DNA from: Acidaminococcus fermentans DSM 20731
GTDB lineage: Bacteria > Bacillota > Negativicutes > Acidaminococcales > Acidaminococcaceae
Assembly (NCBI RefSeq): GCF_000025305.1
Contig: NC_013740.1
Span: forward strand, 1,612,001 to 1,676,000
Reading direction: 5' to 3'
Length of the DNA: 64,000 nucleotides
Below, one piece after another: positions 33,581 to 41,274 of the stretch (position 1 is the stretch's first letter; every line of letters starts with the position of its first letter). The notes below the pieces were generated by a model. That model did no database searches and was not told where the DNA came from. It saw only the letters and a list, made by a program, of their open reading frames with translations. The translations under genes and the position numbers were made by a program.

Positions 33581-34090
33581 TCAGTCCTTTTTCCCGGATT
33601 TTTCCTCTTCCAGTGCCTTCTGCCAGGCCGGGCAGTCCCCGCTGATGGCTCCGTGGCATTCCTTCCGGCTGCTGCGCTGGGTTTCCACGATCTGTGCCGT
33701 CACATCCCCCAGGGTGATCCCCTTCAGATGATCCATGCACAGCCGGTCCAGCTCCCGGTACAGGGAATCGAACACCGAGGACATGCCGCTGCTGATGAAG
33801 CAGTTGTTCTCCTCATTGCCGCTGCGCCATTTGGTATCCACGAACACCGTATCCATGCCCTGGGCGATTTCATAGAGGGACACCTTTTCCAGGCCTTCAC
33901 AGGGGCAGTATCCCCCCACATGGCCTTCCCGGGTGGTGATGATCCCCATTTTCTTCAGTTTCCCCATGATTTTCCGGACCCGGGCCGGGTTGGTGCAGAT
34001 GTTTTCGGCCAGTTCCTCGCTGGAAGCCAGGCAGCCCCGATGGGACAGGTACACCAGCGCATGGACGGCCACAATAAAATCACTTTTCAT
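33581..34090 (-). CDS. Rrf2-family transcriptional regulator
   Basis: A 169-residue winged-helix regulator. The N-terminus MKSDFIVAVHALVYLSHRG, then SSEELAENICTNPARVRKIMGKLKKMGII, is the Rrf2 DNA-binding domain; the wing has GHVGGYCPCEG. Cysteines (CPC, NNC and a C-terminal KEC..GDC) could bind an Fe-S cluster or sense redox, but their spacing differs from IscR. It follows trxB by 51 bases in the same direction, suggesting it senses redox state together with thioredoxin. The ATG at 34088-34090 lacks a clear ribosome site; a TTG four codons upstream is an alternative. Confidence 0.88.
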   Translation of the reverse strand: MKSDFIVAVHALVYLSHRGCLASSEELAENICTNPARVRKIMGKLKKMGIITTREGHVGGYCPCEGLEKVSLYEIAQGMDTVFVDTKWRSGNEENNCFISSGMSSVFDSLYRELDRLCMDHLKGITLGDVTAQIVETQRSSRKECHGAISGDCPAWQKALEEEKSGKKD

Positions 34091-34141
34091 ACTTGCTCGC
34101 AAAGCAGGCCGGTTTCCGCCAGCCTGCTTTTCCCCTTCCTT

Positions 34142-35059
34142 CTATTTTTCGTTGAGATATTCCTCAGCATAGTGGATGGCCACCGCTCCGTCAGCGGCTG
34201 CCGTAATGATCTGCCGCACGGCCTTGGTCCGCACATCCCCCACGGCAAACACCCCGGGGACGGACGTTTTGGTATCTTCTCCCGCCATGATGTATCCTGC
34301 CTTGTCGGTGGCCACCTGACCGGCCGCCAGGCTGCTTTCCGGCAGCTGCCCGATGGCCACGAACAGGCCGTCCGCCGGCAGCACCCGTTTTTCACCGGTC
34401 TTCACATCCGTCAGTTCCACCCCGGTAAGCTTTTTGTCCGCCTGGAGCCCGGAAACCACGCTGTTCCAGATGATTTCCACCCCGGCATCCTTCAGCCGCT
34501 GGAGGTAGATGGGGGTAGCCCGGAGGGTATCCCGCCGGTGGACCAGGTACACCTTGCTGGCCAGTTTGGCCAGGTACAGGGCGTCGCCTACGGCGGTGTT
34601 GCCCCCACCATTGACCACCACCACTTTGTCCTTGTAGAAGTTCCCGTCACAGGTGGCGCAGTAGGCCACCCCCCGGTTCACCAGGGCTTCTTCCTGAGGG
34701 ATCCCCAGTTTCCGGGGATGGGCCCCGGTGGCCAGGATCACCGTCCGGCCCAGGAAAGTGCCTTCAGAAGTTTCCACCACTTTGGGGTCCGCCAAGAGAT
34801 CCACTTTGCTCACTTCCGCAAAGAAAGTCTCTGCCCCAGCCTTTTCGGCCCCTTCCTGCATCCGTTCCCCCAGCTCGAAACCATCCACCACCCCGGGGAA
34901 TCCGGGATAGTTTTCCACATCGCTGGTGGTGGCCATCTGTCCTCCCGGGGACAGTTTTTCCAGCACCGCGGTGGCAAAGCCGCTCCGGGCCCCGTAGAGG
35001 GCTGCAGTATAGCCGGCGGGCCCACCGCCGATGATCAGGATATCATAGACTTTGCTCAT
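34142..35059 (-). CDS. trxB: Thioredoxin reductase
   Basis: A 305-residue FAD/NAD(P)H disulfide reductase. The FAD motif is LIIGGGPAGYTAALYGARSG, the redox motif is CATC (in GVAYCATCDG), the NADPH motif is VVNGGGNTAVGDA, and the C-terminal FAD motif is GVFAVGDVRTK. It regenerates thioredoxin. Its ATG overlaps the trxA stop (ATGA), so trxA-trxB are coupled. Confidence 0.96.
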   Translation of the reverse strand: MSKVYDILIIGGGPAGYTAALYGARSGFATAVLEKLSPGGQMATTSDVENYPGFPGVVDGFELGERMQEGAEKAGAETFFAEVSKVDLLADPKVVETSEGTFLGRTVILATGAHPRKLGIPQEEALVNRGVAYCATCDGNFYKDKVVVVNGGGNTAVGDALYLAKLASKVYLVHRRDTLRATPIYLQRLKDAGVEIIWNSVVSGLQADKKLTGVELTDVKTGEKRVLPADGLFVAIGQLPESSLAAGQVATDKAGYIMAGEDTKTSVPGVFAVGDVRTKAVRQIITAAADGAVAIHYAEEYLNEK

Positions 35060-35382
35060 AATGCGCCTTTCTCCTGGAGCCAGGTCTTCACCGCCGCTTT
35101 GGAGGGCGGGTTCACCAGCAGTTCACTGCACTGGCCGTCCTTCACCAGCATCAGGCTGGGGATGGTTTCCACTTTGAACTGTTCCGCCAGTTCCCGTTCT
35201 TCATCAATGTTCACTCCGCCAAAGGACACCTTGTCGGCGATTTCCATGGCCAGCTGGCCCAGGGCCGGTTTCAGCCGTTTGCAGTACCCGCACCAGGGAG
35301 CGGAAAAGCCCACCACCATGGGTTTGCTGCTCTGGAGCACCTCTTTGTCAAAATTGTCTTTGGTGATATGTAAGAATTCCAT
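35056..35382 (-). CDS. trxA: Thioredoxin
   Basis: A 108-residue thioredoxin fold protein. The active site is WCGYC at residues 30-34; most thioredoxins have WCGPC, and the Tyr in place of Pro should shift its redox potential. The cis-Pro is in VETIPSLMLV. The ATG at 35380-35382 follows GGAGGTCAT. Promoter at 35435-35463. First gene of trxA-trxB-rrf2. Confidence 0.94.
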   Translation of the reverse strand: MEFLHITKDNFDKEVLQSSKPMVVGFSAPWCGYCKRLKPALGQLAMEIADKVSFGGVNIDEERELAEQFKVETIPSLMLVKDGQCSELLVNPPSKAAVKTWLQEKGAL

Positions 35383-35434
35383 GAATATGACCTCCTTCAG
35401 TCCATTGGAAACAGTGGATTTTCGATTTACTGTA

Positions 35435-35463
35435 ATTTTAGCAAATACAGTTAAGAAAGTCAA
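35435..35463 (-). promoter_or_regulatory. Promoter of trxA
   Basis: TTGACT at 35458-35463 and TAAAAT at 35435-35440 on the minus strand, 17-base spacing. Confidence 0.7.
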
Positions 35464-35491
35464 GAGGAGGATGCCGGCATCCCGGCATCCT
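35464..35491. terminator. Hairpin between nhaC and trxA
   Basis: GAGGATGCCGGCAT and ATGCCGGCATCCTC overlap to form a long stem. On the minus strand it follows nhaC; the tail CCTCTTGACT merges with the trxA -35 hexamer. Confidence 0.55.
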
Positions 35492-35493
35492 CC

Positions 35494-35514
35494 GTCACTG
35501 TTCTCTGTTCACTG
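35494..35514 (+). repeat. Heptamer array 11
   Basis: GTCACTG TTCTCTG TTCACTG, starting three bases after the hairpin and running toward the 3' end of the nhaC gene. Confidence 0.6.
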
Positions 35515-35542
35515 GCAAAAAAAGAAGGAACCTGCGGCAGGC

Positions 35543-36853
35543 TTATTTCCCCTCATGGGTCCCCAGCTGGATGGTCACGCAGGCGGCGATCAGCAGGGCG
35601 TACACGTAGTAGCAGTACTTCATCACGTCCAGAGGCGAGGTGCCTGCCAGCTGGGTCACGATCAGCATCCCCCCGTCATGGGGCATGACGCACAGGAAGC
35701 TGCAGGCGAAGATATCCACCAGGCTGGCCAGCCGTTTGGGTGCGATTTCGTATTTCTTCCCGATCACCTTGGCAATGGGACAGGTAACGATGATGGCGAT
35801 GGTGTTGTTCACCATGGCCGCGGACAGCAGCCCGGACAGGAGCCCGATGCCGTATTCCGCCCCTTTCCGGCCGTGGATCCAGCCGGTGATCTTCTCCACC
35901 AGCCATTCTACGCCCCCGTAATACCGGACCAGGCCGATGATCCCGGAAACCAGGATGGCCACCATGCTGATGGAGAACATGTCCGCCATGCCGTCCCCCA
36001 GACCCTTGGCCCAGGTGAAGATGTCCACCGTTCCCTGGAGAAGGCCGATAACCCCGGTGAGCAGGATGCCCCCGAACAGCACCAGGGCCACGTTGATGCC
36101 CATCAGGGCCAGCACCAGCACCACCACATAGGGCAGAACCTGGAACAGGTTGAAATCCCCCACCTGGATGCCGCCCTGGACCTGGCCGCTGACCAGGTAG
36201 TACAGCACCAGGCTCACCAGGGCCGCCGGCAGGGCGATGGCAAAATTCATCCGGAACTTGTCCTTCATCCGGGAGCCGCAGCCTTCCGCTGCAGCAATGG
36301 TGGTGTCAGAGATCATGGACAGGTTGTCCCCGAAATAGGATCCGCAGATCACCGCGGCGCACACCGCCGCCAGGTTCAGGCCGGCCCCCTGGGCCACCCC
36401 GATGGCCACCGGGGCCATGGCCGCAATGGTCCCCATGCTGGTGCCGATGGCGGTGGAAATGAAGCAGCACATCAAAAACACCCCGGGGATCAGGAAGGAG
36501 GGCGGCACGAACTGGAGGCAGAAATTCACCACGCTGGTCTTGCCCCCGATGGCGGCGGCCGCCCCCTGGAACCCGCCGGCCAGCAGGTAGATCAGCACGA
36601 TCATCATCACCCCGGAATCCCCCATGCCGGAGCAGAAGACTTTTAATTTTTCCTCAATGGGGCCCTTCTTCCACAGCAGGAAGGCCACCAGTGTCCCGGC
36701 CAGCAGGGCCACGTGACGGGGCAGGAAGCTGAAGGGCTTGGGGATCCCCAGCAGGGTAAAGGCCAGCCCGCAGCCAATGTACAGGCACAGGAACACCAGA
36801 AGGGGCAAAAAGGCCACGCCCCCCAGATTGCGGCTTTCGTCGTTGTTCATCAT
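35543..36853 (-). CDS. NhaC-family Na+/H+ antiporter or related ion-coupled transporter
   Basis: A 436-residue membrane protein with about eleven helices of the NhaC/ion-transporter superfamily. Family-like parts are FISTAIGTSMGTIAAMAPVA and ICGSYFGDNLSMISDTTIAAA, with the paired acidic residues in GDNLSMISDTT, and SAAMVNNTIAIIV. NhaC proteins exchange Na+ for H+ (some exchange organic acids), so it may link to the Na+ cycle suggested by the GcdB-like protein at 45.3 kb. AAAGGATG precedes the ATG. Monocistronic, just after the ompH terminator. Confidence 0.85.
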   Translation of the reverse strand: MMNNDESRNLGGVAFLPLLVFLCLYIGCGLAFTLLGIPKPFSFLPRHVALLAGTLVAFLLWKKGPIEEKLKVFCSGMGDSGVMMIVLIYLLAGGFQGAAAAIGGKTSVVNFCLQFVPPSFLIPGVFLMCCFISTAIGTSMGTIAAMAPVAIGVAQGAGLNLAAVCAAVICGSYFGDNLSMISDTTIAAAEGCGSRMKDKFRMNFAIALPAALVSLVLYYLVSGQVQGGIQVGDFNLFQVLPYVVVLVLALMGINVALVLFGGILLTGVIGLLQGTVDIFTWAKGLGDGMADMFSISMVAILVSGIIGLVRYYGGVEWLVEKITGWIHGRKGAEYGIGLLSGLLSAAMVNNTIAIIVTCPIAKVIGKKYEIAPKRLASLVDIFACSFLCVMPHDGGMLIVTQLAGTSPLDVMKYCYYVYALLIAACVTIQLGTHEGK

Positions 36854-36866
36854 ATCATCCTTTCAA

Positions 36867-36895
36867 ATAAAAAAGGTGCTGCCGGGCAGCACCTT
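36867..36895 (-). terminator. Terminator of ompH
   Basis: AAGGTGCTGC and GCAGCACCTT with a minus-strand run of six T, immediately before the nhaC ribosome site. Confidence 0.88.
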
Positions 36896-36907
36896 CCGTG
36901 TTCTGAT

Positions 36908-37342
36908 TTATTTGGCTCCTACGGCCTTCATCACATCGTTGGTGATGTCCACGCCGCCGTCAACTACGGCACCGGCGCTCAGGACCGTATTGATACCCTT
37001 TTCCTTGGCCACTTTATGGACGGCATCCAGGATCTTCTTCCGGATGGGGTCGAACAGGGACTGTTCTCTCTTGGCGATCCGTTCCGTCAGATTGTTGTCC
37101 AGGGCCCGTTTGCCGTTGTCGTCCAGGCTGGGAGCCTTTTCCTGGAACTCCTTCTGGGCGTTCTGCTGTTCCAGGCTCATGGCTGCCCGGGCAGAAGCGA
37201 AATCAGGATGGTGGGAAAAGACCGTATTTAAATCCACATAACCGATGGTTTCAGCCGCATAGGCCGTAGCCGGTACCAGAGCGCCGGAATACCCGACACA
37301 CAGCAGCAGGGCCATAACCATAGCCATCAATTGTTTTTTCAC
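36908..37342 (-). CDS. OmpH/Skp-family periplasmic chaperone
   Basis: A 144-residue exported protein: signal peptide (KKQLMAMVMALLLCVGYSGALVP..AYA) then IGYVDLNTVFSHHPDFASAR, the Skp/OmpH N-terminal strand, a central alpha-helical coiled-coil region rich in Gln, Glu and Lys, and a C-terminal GINTVLSAGAVVDGGVDIT. Skp-like proteins carry outer-membrane proteins across the periplasm, so this gene supports a diderm cell plan. GTG at 37340 is chosen: AAAGGA is then at normal distance, while the upstream ATG overlaps the ribosome site. Promoter at 37403-37431. Confidence 0.9.
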   Translation of the reverse strand: MKKQLMAMVMALLLCVGYSGALVPATAYAAETIGYVDLNTVFSHHPDFASARAAMSLEQQNAQKEFQEKAPSLDDNGKRALDNNLTERIAKREQSLFDPIRKKILDAVHKVAKEKGINTVLSAGAVVDGGVDITNDVMKAVGAK

Positions 37343-37402
37343 GAAAATCATCCTTTCTGTTGAGAAAATCTTCCTAAAGTAAAAGTGAATCTAACAGGAG
37401 TC

Positions 37403-37431
37403 ATTATATCATGAGTGGTTTTCGGGTGCAA
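37403..37431 (-). promoter_or_regulatory. Promoter of ompH
   Basis: TTGCAC at 37426-37431 and TATAAT at 37403-37408 on the minus strand, spaced 17 bases. Confidence 0.75.
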
Positions 37432-37435
37432 GAGA

Positions 37436-37465
37436 AAAAGGGGGTGTGAAAGAATTCACACCCCC
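37436..37465 (-). terminator. Terminator of csoR-copZ
   Basis: GGGGGTGTGAA and TTCACACCCCC form a stem, with a minus-strand T-run. Confidence 0.85.
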
Positions 37466-37507
37466 GGTCGCAGGTCATGGGTCGCGAGCCGAGACCCGCG
37501 ACCTGCA
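37466..37507 (+). repeat. Heptamer array 12 (GGTCGCR type)
   Basis: GGTCGCA GGTCATG GGTCGCG AGCCGAG ACCCGCG ACCTGCA. The outer units are inverted copies of each other, so the array is also a dyad. It lies between the copZ stop and its terminator. Confidence 0.8.
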
Positions 37508-37530
37508 GCTTCGCTGCCCCTGACCATCTT

Positions 37531-37731
37531 TTACGCCAGCTCGTACCCTGCGTCTTCGATGACCTTTTTGAATTCGTCCTGGGAGATTTCCCGGTCCGCG
37601 GTCACTTTGGCGGTGCCTTTTTCCAGGTTCACGTCCACGGCGGATACACCGGCCATGGCGGCCAGGGCATCATGGACATGTTTCTGGCAGTTCACACACA
37701 TCATTCCGTTGACTTTCAGTTCTTTTTCCAT
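37531..37731 (-). CDS. copZ: Copper chaperone / heavy-metal-associated domain protein
   Basis: A 66-residue HMA-domain protein with the metal site GMMCVNC (Cys12 and Cys15). It carries Cu(I) in the cytosol to a P-type ATPase or regulator. AAGGAGGA precedes the ATG. It follows the CsoR-type repressor gene by 43 bases, so it is likely induced by copper. No copper ATPase gene is in the window. Confidence 0.93.
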   Translation of the reverse strand: MEKELKVNGMMCVNCQKHVHDALAAMAGVSAVDVNLEKGTAKVTADREISQDEFKKVIEDAGYELA

Positions 37732-37774
37732 TGTTTTTTCCTCCTTCAGATTACACAGGCAATCGGCCTTTTTT

Positions 37775-38065
37775 TCATTTCATCAGTTTCTGCAGGGTTT
37801 CGCACAGCTCATCCACTACAGAATCATCCCCGGCCCGGATATCGTTCACCACACAGGACTTGATGTGGTTGGCCAGGAGCTTTTTATTGAAGGCATTGAG
37901 CCCGTTGCTGATGGCACTGACCTGGGTCAGGATGTCCACACAGTACCGGTCCTCTTCCAGCATTTTTTTCACTCCCCGCACCTGGCCTTCGATCCGGTTC
38001 AGCCGGGTAATCAGGTCCTGATATTCCTTGCAGTCCTTGTCCCGTACTGTCTTCAGATGTTCCAT
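37775..38065 (-). CDS. csoR: CsoR-family copper-sensing repressor
   Basis: A 96-residue all-helical repressor. The Cu(I)-binding triad Cys-His-Cys is visible as Cys42 (RYCVDIL), His67 and Cys71 (NHIKSC). The start is EYQDLITRLNRIEGQVRGVKKML, the family signature. It should repress its own csoR-copZ operon and release DNA on copper binding. GGAGGTAT precedes the ATG, and a near-perfect promoter overlaps a palindrome at 38100-38131. Confidence 0.94.
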   Translation of the reverse strand: MEHLKTVRDKDCKEYQDLITRLNRIEGQVRGVKKMLEEDRYCVDILTQVSAISNGLNAFNKKLLANHIKSCVVNDIRAGDDSVVDELCETLQKLMK

Positions 38066-38088
38066 GGTACTATACCTCCGTTACGTAT

Positions 38089-38117
38089 ATTGTAGCCATG
38101 AAAGAAGGGATTGTCAA
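38089..38117 (-). promoter_or_regulatory. csoR promoter with embedded palindrome
   Basis: TTGACA at 38112-38117 and TACAAT at 38089-38094 on the minus strand, spaced exactly 17. The -35 hexamer is part of the hairpin at 38100-38131. Confidence 0.8.
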
Positions 38118-38131
38118 GATGACAATCCCTT
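38105..38131. terminator. Hairpin downstream of ileS, overlapping csoR -35
   Basis: AAGGGATTGTCA and TGACAATCCCTT are perfectly inverted around three bases, with a short T-tract on both sides. It may end ileS transcription and act as an operator at csoR. Confidence 0.6.
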
Positions 38132-38143
38132 TCCCGATAAACG

Positions 38144-38164
38144 GTCAACGGTCAGCGGACAATG
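38144..38164 (+). repeat. Heptamer array 13
   Basis: GTCAACG GTCAGCG GACAATG, then GAAG, between the hairpin and the ileS stop codon. Confidence 0.75.
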
Positions 38165-38173
38165 GAAGCCGGG

Positions 38174-40978
38174 TCACTCCACCGCTTCGCAGCACTTGGC
38201 GCAGAGGGTGGGATGCTGGGGATCCTGGCCCACGGTCTTGCTGTAGCACCAGCACCGTTCGCATTTCTCCCCTTCGGCGGCTTCCACCAGCACCTTCAGG
38301 TCGTCCCGGCCAGTGGCTTCCCCGGCGTCGGTGAGTCCTTCGTGGACTTCCGCCTGGGAAACGATCAGCAGGGTGGGCAGATCTTTTTCCACCGCCTTCA
38401 GTTCCGCCAGGGCATCCCCGGTGGCGAACAGTTCCACCTTGGCATCCAGGGAATGGCCGATGGTCTTGGCCCGGCGGGCCCCTTCCAGCACTTTGGTGAT
38501 TTCGCCCCGGATGGCGATGAAGGCATCCCATTTGGCCTTCAGGTCTTCCTTCACATATTCCGGATGGGCCTGGGGCCAGGGCAGCATCTGCACGCTCTGG
38601 GGGGCGTCAGCCGGCTTGTTCATATATTGGTAGACTTCTTCCATGGTGAAGCTCAGCACCGGCATCAGCATCACCATCAGTTCCCGGAGGATCTGGGTCA
38701 TGGCGGTCTGGGCAGACCGGCGGGCCTTGCCGTCCTTCCGGCTGGTGTACAGACGGTCCTTGATGATATCCAGGTAGAAGGAGCTCATGTCCACGGTGCA
38801 GAAATCATGGATGGCATGGAACAGCACATGGAAATCGTAGGTTTCGTAGGCTTCGGTCACGTCCTTCTTCAGGGCTTCGAAGCGCATCAGGGCCCACTGA
38901 TCCAGTTCTTCCATCTCTGCGAACGCCACCTTCTGGGTTTCGTAGTCGAAATCGTGGGTGTTCCCCAGGATGTACCGGATGGTGTTCCGGACTTTCCGGT
39001 AGGCTTCCGCCAGCTGTTTCAGGATCACCGGAGAGATCCGCACGTCCTGTTTGTAGTCGGAAGAAGCGGCCCACAGACGGACGATGTCGGCACCATACTG
39101 GTCGATGACTTCCTGGGGCACCACCACGTTCCCCAGGGATTTGCTCATCTTCCGGCCTTCCCCGTCCAGCACGTAGCCGTGGGTCAGCACGCTCCGGTAG
39201 GGAGCCTTGCCGGTCACGGCCACGGAAGTCAGCAGAGAGCTCTGGAACCAGCCTCTGTGCTGGTCGCTGCCTTCCAGGTACATGTCAGCGGGCCAGCTCA
39301 GTTCCGGACGGCGCTTGCAGACCCCCATGTGGGAGGAACCGCTGTCGAACCACACATCCATAATGTCCTTTTCCTTCCGGAAATGGGTGCCGCCGCATTT
39401 GGGGCATTTGGTCCCTTCCGGCAGCAGTTCTTCCGCCGTATGGTTCCACCAGGCATCGCTGCCTTCCTTGTCGAAGATGGTGGCAATCTTTTCCACGGTT
39501 TCTTCGTTGATCAGGGGTTCCCCACAGTCTTCGCAGTAGAAGATGGGGATGGGCACGCCCCAGACTCTCTGCCGGGAAATGCACCAGTCATGGCGGTCGG
39601 CCACCATGTTGTGGATCCGGGATTCACCCCAGCTGGGGATCCACTGGACATCCTCCGCAATGGCCTTCAGGGCATCGTCCCGGAACCCGTCCACAGAAGC
39701 GAACCACTGCTCGGAAGCCCGGAAGATGATGGGGTTCTTGCAGCGCCAGCAGTGGGCGTACTGGTGATGGATAGTCTTTTTGCCCAGGATGGCATTCTGT
39801 TCCGCCAGGTGCTTGATCACCAGGCCGTTGCTGTCAAAGACGAACTTGCCCTGGAACAGTTCCCCTGCTTCTTCCGTGAAGCAGCCTTTCTGGTCCACCG
39901 GGCACAGGATGGGCAGATTGTATTTCAGACCGGTGAGATAGTCCACGTCCCCATGGCCGGGAGCTGTATGGACGCAGCCGGAACCGGCTTCCTTGTCCAC
40001 ATAGTCCGCCAGTACCACCAGGGATTTCCGGTGGTTGTATTCCGGGAAGGGATGTTCGCATTCCGCATATTCAAAGGCACGGCCTTTGATGGTCCCCAGC
40101 ACCGGCCCGAATTCCACGCCGCATTCCTGGGCCACTTTGTCCACCATATCGGCAGCCATGATCAGCACTTCCCCATTGTATTCCACCCAGGCATAGTCAA
40201 AGTCCGGGTTCAGGGCCACAGCCACGTTGGCGGGAATGGTCCAGGGGGTGGTGGTCCAGATCACCATATAGGCTTTTTTGCCCTGGGCGGCTTCCGGGGT
40301 CAGCCCGTTGTCCTTCACCAGAGGCATCTTCACGAAAATGGTCGGAGTCTTCTGGTCGGCATATTCGATTTCCGCTTCCGCCAGGGCCGTTTCGCAGTGA
40401 GGGCACCAGTATACGGTCTTCTTGCCTTTGTAGATGTAGCCTTTGTTGGCCATGGTGCCGAACACCCGGATCTGTTCCGCTTCGAAATGGGGATCCAGAG
40501 TCACATAGGGATGGTCCCAGTCACCCAGCACACCCAGCCGTTTGAAATCCTTCCGCTGGGTATCGATCCACTGGAGGGCATATTCCCGGCACATTTTCCG
40601 CAGTTCCACCGGGGACAGCTTGTGACGGTCCACGCCGGTGGCCTTCAGGCAGGCATGTTCGATGGGCATGCCGTGGGTATCCCAGCCGGGGACATAGGGG
40701 GTGTCATACCCCTGGGCGTATTTGTATTTGATGATGATGTCCTTCAGGACCTTGTTCAGGGCATGGCCCATGTGGATCTTGCCGTTGGCGTAGGGAGGTC
40801 CGTCATGGAGGACGAACTTCTTGTGGCCTGCATGGAGTTTCTGTTTTTCTCCATAGATATCGTTTTTATACCAGAAATCCAGGAAATCCGGTTCCCGTTT
40901 GGGCAGGCCCGCCCGCATAGGGAATTCAGTTTCCGGCAGGTTCAACGTCGCTGCATACTTGTCGTCTTTCTTGCTCAC
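38174..40978 (-). CDS. ileS: Isoleucyl-tRNA synthetase
   Basis: A 934-residue class I synthetase charging tRNA-Ile. The HIGH motif is KIHMGHALNKVLKD, the KMSKS motif is GRKMSKSLGN, and the C-terminus has a CxxC-type zinc site (GEKCERCWCYSK and LCAKC). The editing CP1 domain is in about residues 190-400. Start is GTG at 40976-40978 (VSKKDDKYAATL) with GGAGGTG upstream; the longer frame would run into the T-box leader. It is controlled by the T-box at 40993-41240. Confidence 0.95.
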   Translation of the reverse strand: MSKKDDKYAATLNLPETEFPMRAGLPKREPDFLDFWYKNDIYGEKQKLHAGHKKFVLHDGPPYANGKIHMGHALNKVLKDIIIKYKYAQGYDTPYVPGWDTHGMPIEHACLKATGVDRHKLSPVELRKMCREYALQWIDTQRKDFKRLGVLGDWDHPYVTLDPHFEAEQIRVFGTMANKGYIYKGKKTVYWCPHCETALAEAEIEYADQKTPTIFVKMPLVKDNGLTPEAAQGKKAYMVIWTTTPWTIPANVAVALNPDFDYAWVEYNGEVLIMAADMVDKVAQECGVEFGPVLGTIKGRAFEYAECEHPFPEYNHRKSLVVLADYVDKEAGSGCVHTAPGHGDVDYLTGLKYNLPILCPVDQKGCFTEEAGELFQGKFVFDSNGLVIKHLAEQNAILGKKTIHHQYAHCWRCKNPIIFRASEQWFASVDGFRDDALKAIAEDVQWIPSWGESRIHNMVADRHDWCISRQRVWGVPIPIFYCEDCGEPLINEETVEKIATIFDKEGSDAWWNHTAEELLPEGTKCPKCGGTHFRKEKDIMDVWFDSGSSHMGVCKRRPELSWPADMYLEGSDQHRGWFQSSLLTSVAVTGKAPYRSVLTHGYVLDGEGRKMSKSLGNVVVPQEVIDQYGADIVRLWAASSDYKQDVRISPVILKQLAEAYRKVRNTIRYILGNTHDFDYETQKVAFAEMEELDQWALMRFEALKKDVTEAYETYDFHVLFHAIHDFCTVDMSSFYLDIIKDRLYTSRKDGKARRSAQTAMTQILRELMVMLMPVLSFTMEEVYQYMNKPADAPQSVQMLPWPQAHPEYVKEDLKAKWDAFIAIRGEITKVLEGARRAKTIGHSLDAKVELFATGDALAELKAVEKDLPTLLIVSQAEVHEGLTDAGEATGRDDLKVLVEAAEGEKCERCWCYSKTVGQDPQHPTLCAKCCEAVE

Positions 40979-40992
40979 TGCTTTACACCTCC

Positions 40993-41240
40993 AAAAAATA
41001 AGTCCCGTCCCCCGAAAGGGACGGGACAAAAGGGCCCGTGGTACCACCCTCATGACAGCTGTGCTGCCACTCTGTATGAGGTAACGGTCATAACCCGGGT
41101 CCATCTACTGCTGGTTCGATGACCGGCTCCAGAGTGATCTTCTTCCGCAAGGCCTCCTGTCCGGGCTCCCACCCTCCCCGGATCGCTGCACCAGCCCGGC
41201 GGCGTACTGTCTCTGTCATCGCCTGTTGGTATCAAATTCC
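40993..41240 (-). promoter_or_regulatory. T-box leader of ileS (Ile specifier)
   Basis: On the minus strand the conserved T-box GGTGGTACCACGGGCCC (41032-41048) is followed by a terminator stem GTCCCGTCC/GGACGGGAC and TTATTTTTT. Stem I carries GAAGATCACT, in which ATC (41136-41138) is followed by A, fitting an isoleucine specifier codon. Uncharged tRNA-Ile would stabilise the antiterminator and switch on ileS. Confidence 0.93.
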
Positions 41241-41245
41241 TGTAT

Positions 41246-41274
41246 ATTATACACTTCTTCCACAGGCAGGTCAA
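41246..41274 (-). promoter_or_regulatory. Promoter of T-box/ileS inside methylase 3' end
   Basis: TTGACC at 41269-41274 and TATAAT at 41246-41251 on the minus strand, 17-base spacing. The -35 hexamer overlaps the stop codon of the upstream methylase gene. Confidence 0.8.

Noticed and set aside
38162-41122. A 986-codon open frame opposite ileS
   Set aside because: An antisense shadow of ileS; the real gene has class I synthetase motifs and a T-box.
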